A stretch of 6,283 nt of DNA. Origin: an uncultured Erysipelotrichaceae bacterium (lineage in GTDB: Bacteria; Bacillota_I; Bacilli_A; RF39; UBA660). Under the pieces are notes generated by a model. It did not search any database and was not told the DNA's origin. It saw only the letters and a list, made by a program, of their open reading frames with translations. A program made the position numbers and the translations under genes. Below, one piece after another: positions 5,374 through 6,283 of the stretch (its first letter is position 1; every line of letters begins with the position of its first letter). The DNA lies in contig CACZQD010000005.1 in NCBI GenBank assembly GCA_902783215.1, forward strand, positions 1-6,283. The letters are read 5' to 3'.

Positions 5374-6007
5374 CTATATTATTCTTGTGATGTAATATAT
5401 TGCGTAATACTTTTTCATTACCAGTTTTATGTATTCTTTCACTATTATTTACTTTTGTTCTAGTTACAGTTAAATATAGTCTAGTATATAATAAATATAT
5501 TTTTTTAATATCACAATTTTGAGATAATTTAGATCCAGTATTGTATGCATCTATAAATTCTTGGTGTAAATTATACTTATAGTTTTCTATCTCTAAATCA
5601 GCATATATATCACCTAAATGCTCAAAGGTAAATGGTTTGTCAATAATATTTTTAATAATATCTAAATCCTGCTCAGGTGCCTGTTCTTTATAATGACTAA
5701 CAATCTTTTGTCTTTTATTAATTAAAATATCTAGATGATTACTTAGCTCAATTGAGCTATTACTATTATTTCTAATATTTCTAGCAATACCAATAATACG
5801 AGCTTCCAGTAATCCTATCATACTAATAAAAAATTTATAATTTGCGATGATTTCTTCTTGCCAATCACCATTGATAAAATAACTTTTTCCATGATTATGC
5901 ATATCTAACATTGATTTAGTTCTACTATTATTAATTTCTTCTATTTTAGTTGCATTTCTATTTAACAATTTAATCATTTGTTTTTCTTCATTTGTATCTT
6001 TTCTCAC
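5354..6007 (-). CDS. Unknown 217-residue helical protein
   Basis: I do not recognise a family. The start chosen is GTG at 6007-6005, because AGGAGG (6013-6018) lies five bases upstream; the first in-frame ATG is codon 11 and has no such site. No signal peptide or clear membrane span is visible; the most hydrophobic part (about 57-78) contains Glu and Arg and looks like an amphipathic helix. The protein appears mostly helical and soluble, with a charged start (MRKDTNEEKQ), an aromatic patch near YFINGDWQEE (43-52), one Cys (165) and a basic His/Asn/Lys-rich end. It lies 54 bases downstream of tRNA-Lys with a hairpin in between, and no separate promoter is evident. Length, codon use and ribosome binding site support a real gene. 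B. subtilis has the peptidase-like yrrN and yrrO (trhP) genes after yrrM; this is not one of them. Confidence 0.8.
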   Translation of the reverse strand: MRKDTNEEKQMIKLLNRNATKIEEINNSRTKSMLDMHNHGKSYFINGDWQEEIIANYKFFISMIGLLEARIIGIARNIRNNSNSSIELSNHLDILINKRQKIVSHYKEQAPEQDLDIIKNIIDKPFTFEHLGDIYADLEIENYKYNLHQEFIDAYNTGSKLSQNCDIKKIYLLYTRLYLTVTRTKVNNSERIHKTGNEKVLRNILHHKNNIEKNREG

Positions 6008-6021
6008 TTTATCCTCCTATA

Positions 6022-6051
6022 AAAAATTAAAAGGGTATTAAATACCCTTTA
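6022..6051 (-). terminator. Hairpin with T tract after tRNA-Lys
   Basis: AAAGGGTA (6030-6037) pairs with TACCCTTT (6043-6050) around a five-base loop. Read on the minus strand it is followed by TTTTAATTTTTT. It lies about 10 bases after the tRNA 3' end and just before the ribosome binding site of the unknown gene, so it may be a partial terminator that sets the ratio of tRNA to mRNA. Confidence 0.75.
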
Positions 6052-6061
6052 TTCTTTTAAA

Positions 6062-6137
6062 TGGTGACCCCTTAGGGATTCGAACCCTAGACCCACTGAT
6101 TAAGAGTCAGTTGCTCTACCAACTGAGCTAAGGAGTC
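6062..6137 (-). tRNA. tRNA-Lys, anticodon CUU
   Basis: A complete 76-base cloverleaf on the minus strand: acceptor stem GACTCCT/AGGGGTC (one T-G pair), D stem GCTC/GAGC, anticodon stem ACTGA/TCAGT with loop CTCTTAA, variable loop of five, T stem TAGGG/CCCTA with loop TTCGAAT, discriminator A and an encoded CCA. The anticodon CTT (6102-6104) reads AAG lysine codons. I see no structural defect. Confidence 0.97.
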
Positions 6138-6149
6138 ATCACATATATA

Positions 6150-6178
6150 ATTATAACATTAATAATCATACAAGACAA
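6150..6178 (-). promoter_or_regulatory. Promoter of tRNA-Lys, extended -10
   Basis: On the minus strand: TTGTCT (6178-6173), a 17-base spacer and TATAAT (6155-6150) preceded by TGT (extended -10). The predicted start near 6143 leaves about six bases of 5' leader before the mature tRNA, and RNase P would remove it. Confidence 0.75.
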
Positions 6179-6213
6179 GAAAAAAAGTAAAATTTCTTTA
6201 TTTTTTATAATAC

Positions 6214-6227
6214 ATGGTGACCCCCTA
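6214..6227 (-). repeat. Remnant copy of a tRNA 3' end
   Basis: Read on the minus strand, the segment TAGGGGGTCACCAT matches the tRNA-Lys 3' end TAAGGGGTCACCAT (6061-6074) at 13 of 14 positions, including the CCA. No cloverleaf extends from it. It lies 77 bases upstream of the tRNA 5' end, a repeat spacing of 153 bases. Confidence 0.6.
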
Positions 6228-6230
6228 AAT

Positions 6231-6259
6231 GTGATATATATTTAATCATATGATAGAAT
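6231..6259 (+). promoter_or_regulatory. Promoter of a gene beyond the right edge
   Basis: GTGATA (6231-6236, 4 of 6), a 17-base spacer and TAGAAT (6254-6259) preceded by TGA (extended -10). A ribosome binding site (TGGAGGTGA, 6273-6281) follows near the window end, so a plus-strand gene probably starts just outside. Confidence 0.6.
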
Positions 6260-6272
6260 ATTAGGTCAGAAA

Positions 6273-6283
6273 TGGAGGTGAAA
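6273..6283 (+). promoter_or_regulatory. Ribosome binding site of a gene starting outside the window
   Basis: TGGAGGTGAAA at the right edge is close to the perfect complement of the 16S rRNA 3' end. No start codon falls inside the window after it. It marks a plus-strand gene divergent from tRNA-Lys. Confidence 0.7.

Noticed and set aside
5744..5759. Perfect 16-base palindrome TAGCTCAATTGAGCTA in the minus-strand gene
   Set aside because: It is in mid coding sequence with no promoter near and no other copy in the window. It was not promoted to an operator call.
1..6283. CRISPR array, insertion sequence, toxin-antitoxin or phage-defence system
   Set aside because: There are no spaced direct repeats, no transposase or integrase motifs, and no gene with such domains. 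The content is mostly housekeeping.

Overview
The window is a very AT-rich piece of bacterial chromosome. Gene content and order point to a low-GC Gram-positive (Bacillota, class Bacilli in the broad sense, such as Erysipelotrichales or the uncultured RF39-like gut lineages). The order ireB, ruvX, DUF1292, mltG, O-methyltransferase is the yrzL-yrrK-yrzB-yrrL-yrrM block known from Bacillus subtilis. TGA acts as a stop at the end of ruvX and of the methyltransferase gene, and tryptophan is written TGG, so this is the standard bacterial code and not the Mycoplasma code.

Layout. (1) 1-1889: the 3' two thirds of uvrA, open at the left window edge. (2) 1911-2294: a small unknown gene with a basic tail, 21 bases after uvrA and closed by a terminator; a possible promoter lies in the last codons of uvrA. 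(3) 2357-2661: a single-gene unit with a strong promoter, a 77-residue protein that may be a small Sm/SH3-like beta-barrel, and a GU-rich terminator. (4) 2682-5373: the ireB-ruvX-DUF1292-mltG-trmR operon, tightly packed with overlaps of 1 and 16 bases and one intervening hairpin. (5) 5354-6137, minus strand: a tRNA-Lys(CUU) gene followed by an unknown 217-residue protein gene. This gene converges on the operon and shares one bidirectional terminator with it. (6) 6214-6283: a 14-base remnant of a tRNA 3' end, then a promoter and ribosome binding site for a gene beyond the right edge.

Functionally the window mixes housekeeping roles: nucleotide excision repair (UvrA), a small regulator tied to PASTA-kinase signalling (IreB), a RNase H-fold nuclease (RuvX), an endolytic murein transglycosylase that sets glycan strand length (MltG), and a tRNA wobble-uridine methyltransferase (TrmR). 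I see no mobile element, CRISPR array, toxin-antitoxin pair or defence system. The most interesting signals are small in scale. A hairpin between DUF1292 and mltG could bring a distant Shine-Dalgarno sequence next to the mltG start. A 17-base A tract inside trmR would cut the protein short if its length changed by one. Every complete unit has its stop codon inside a terminator-like hairpin, and all five promoter candidates carry a TGn extended -10.
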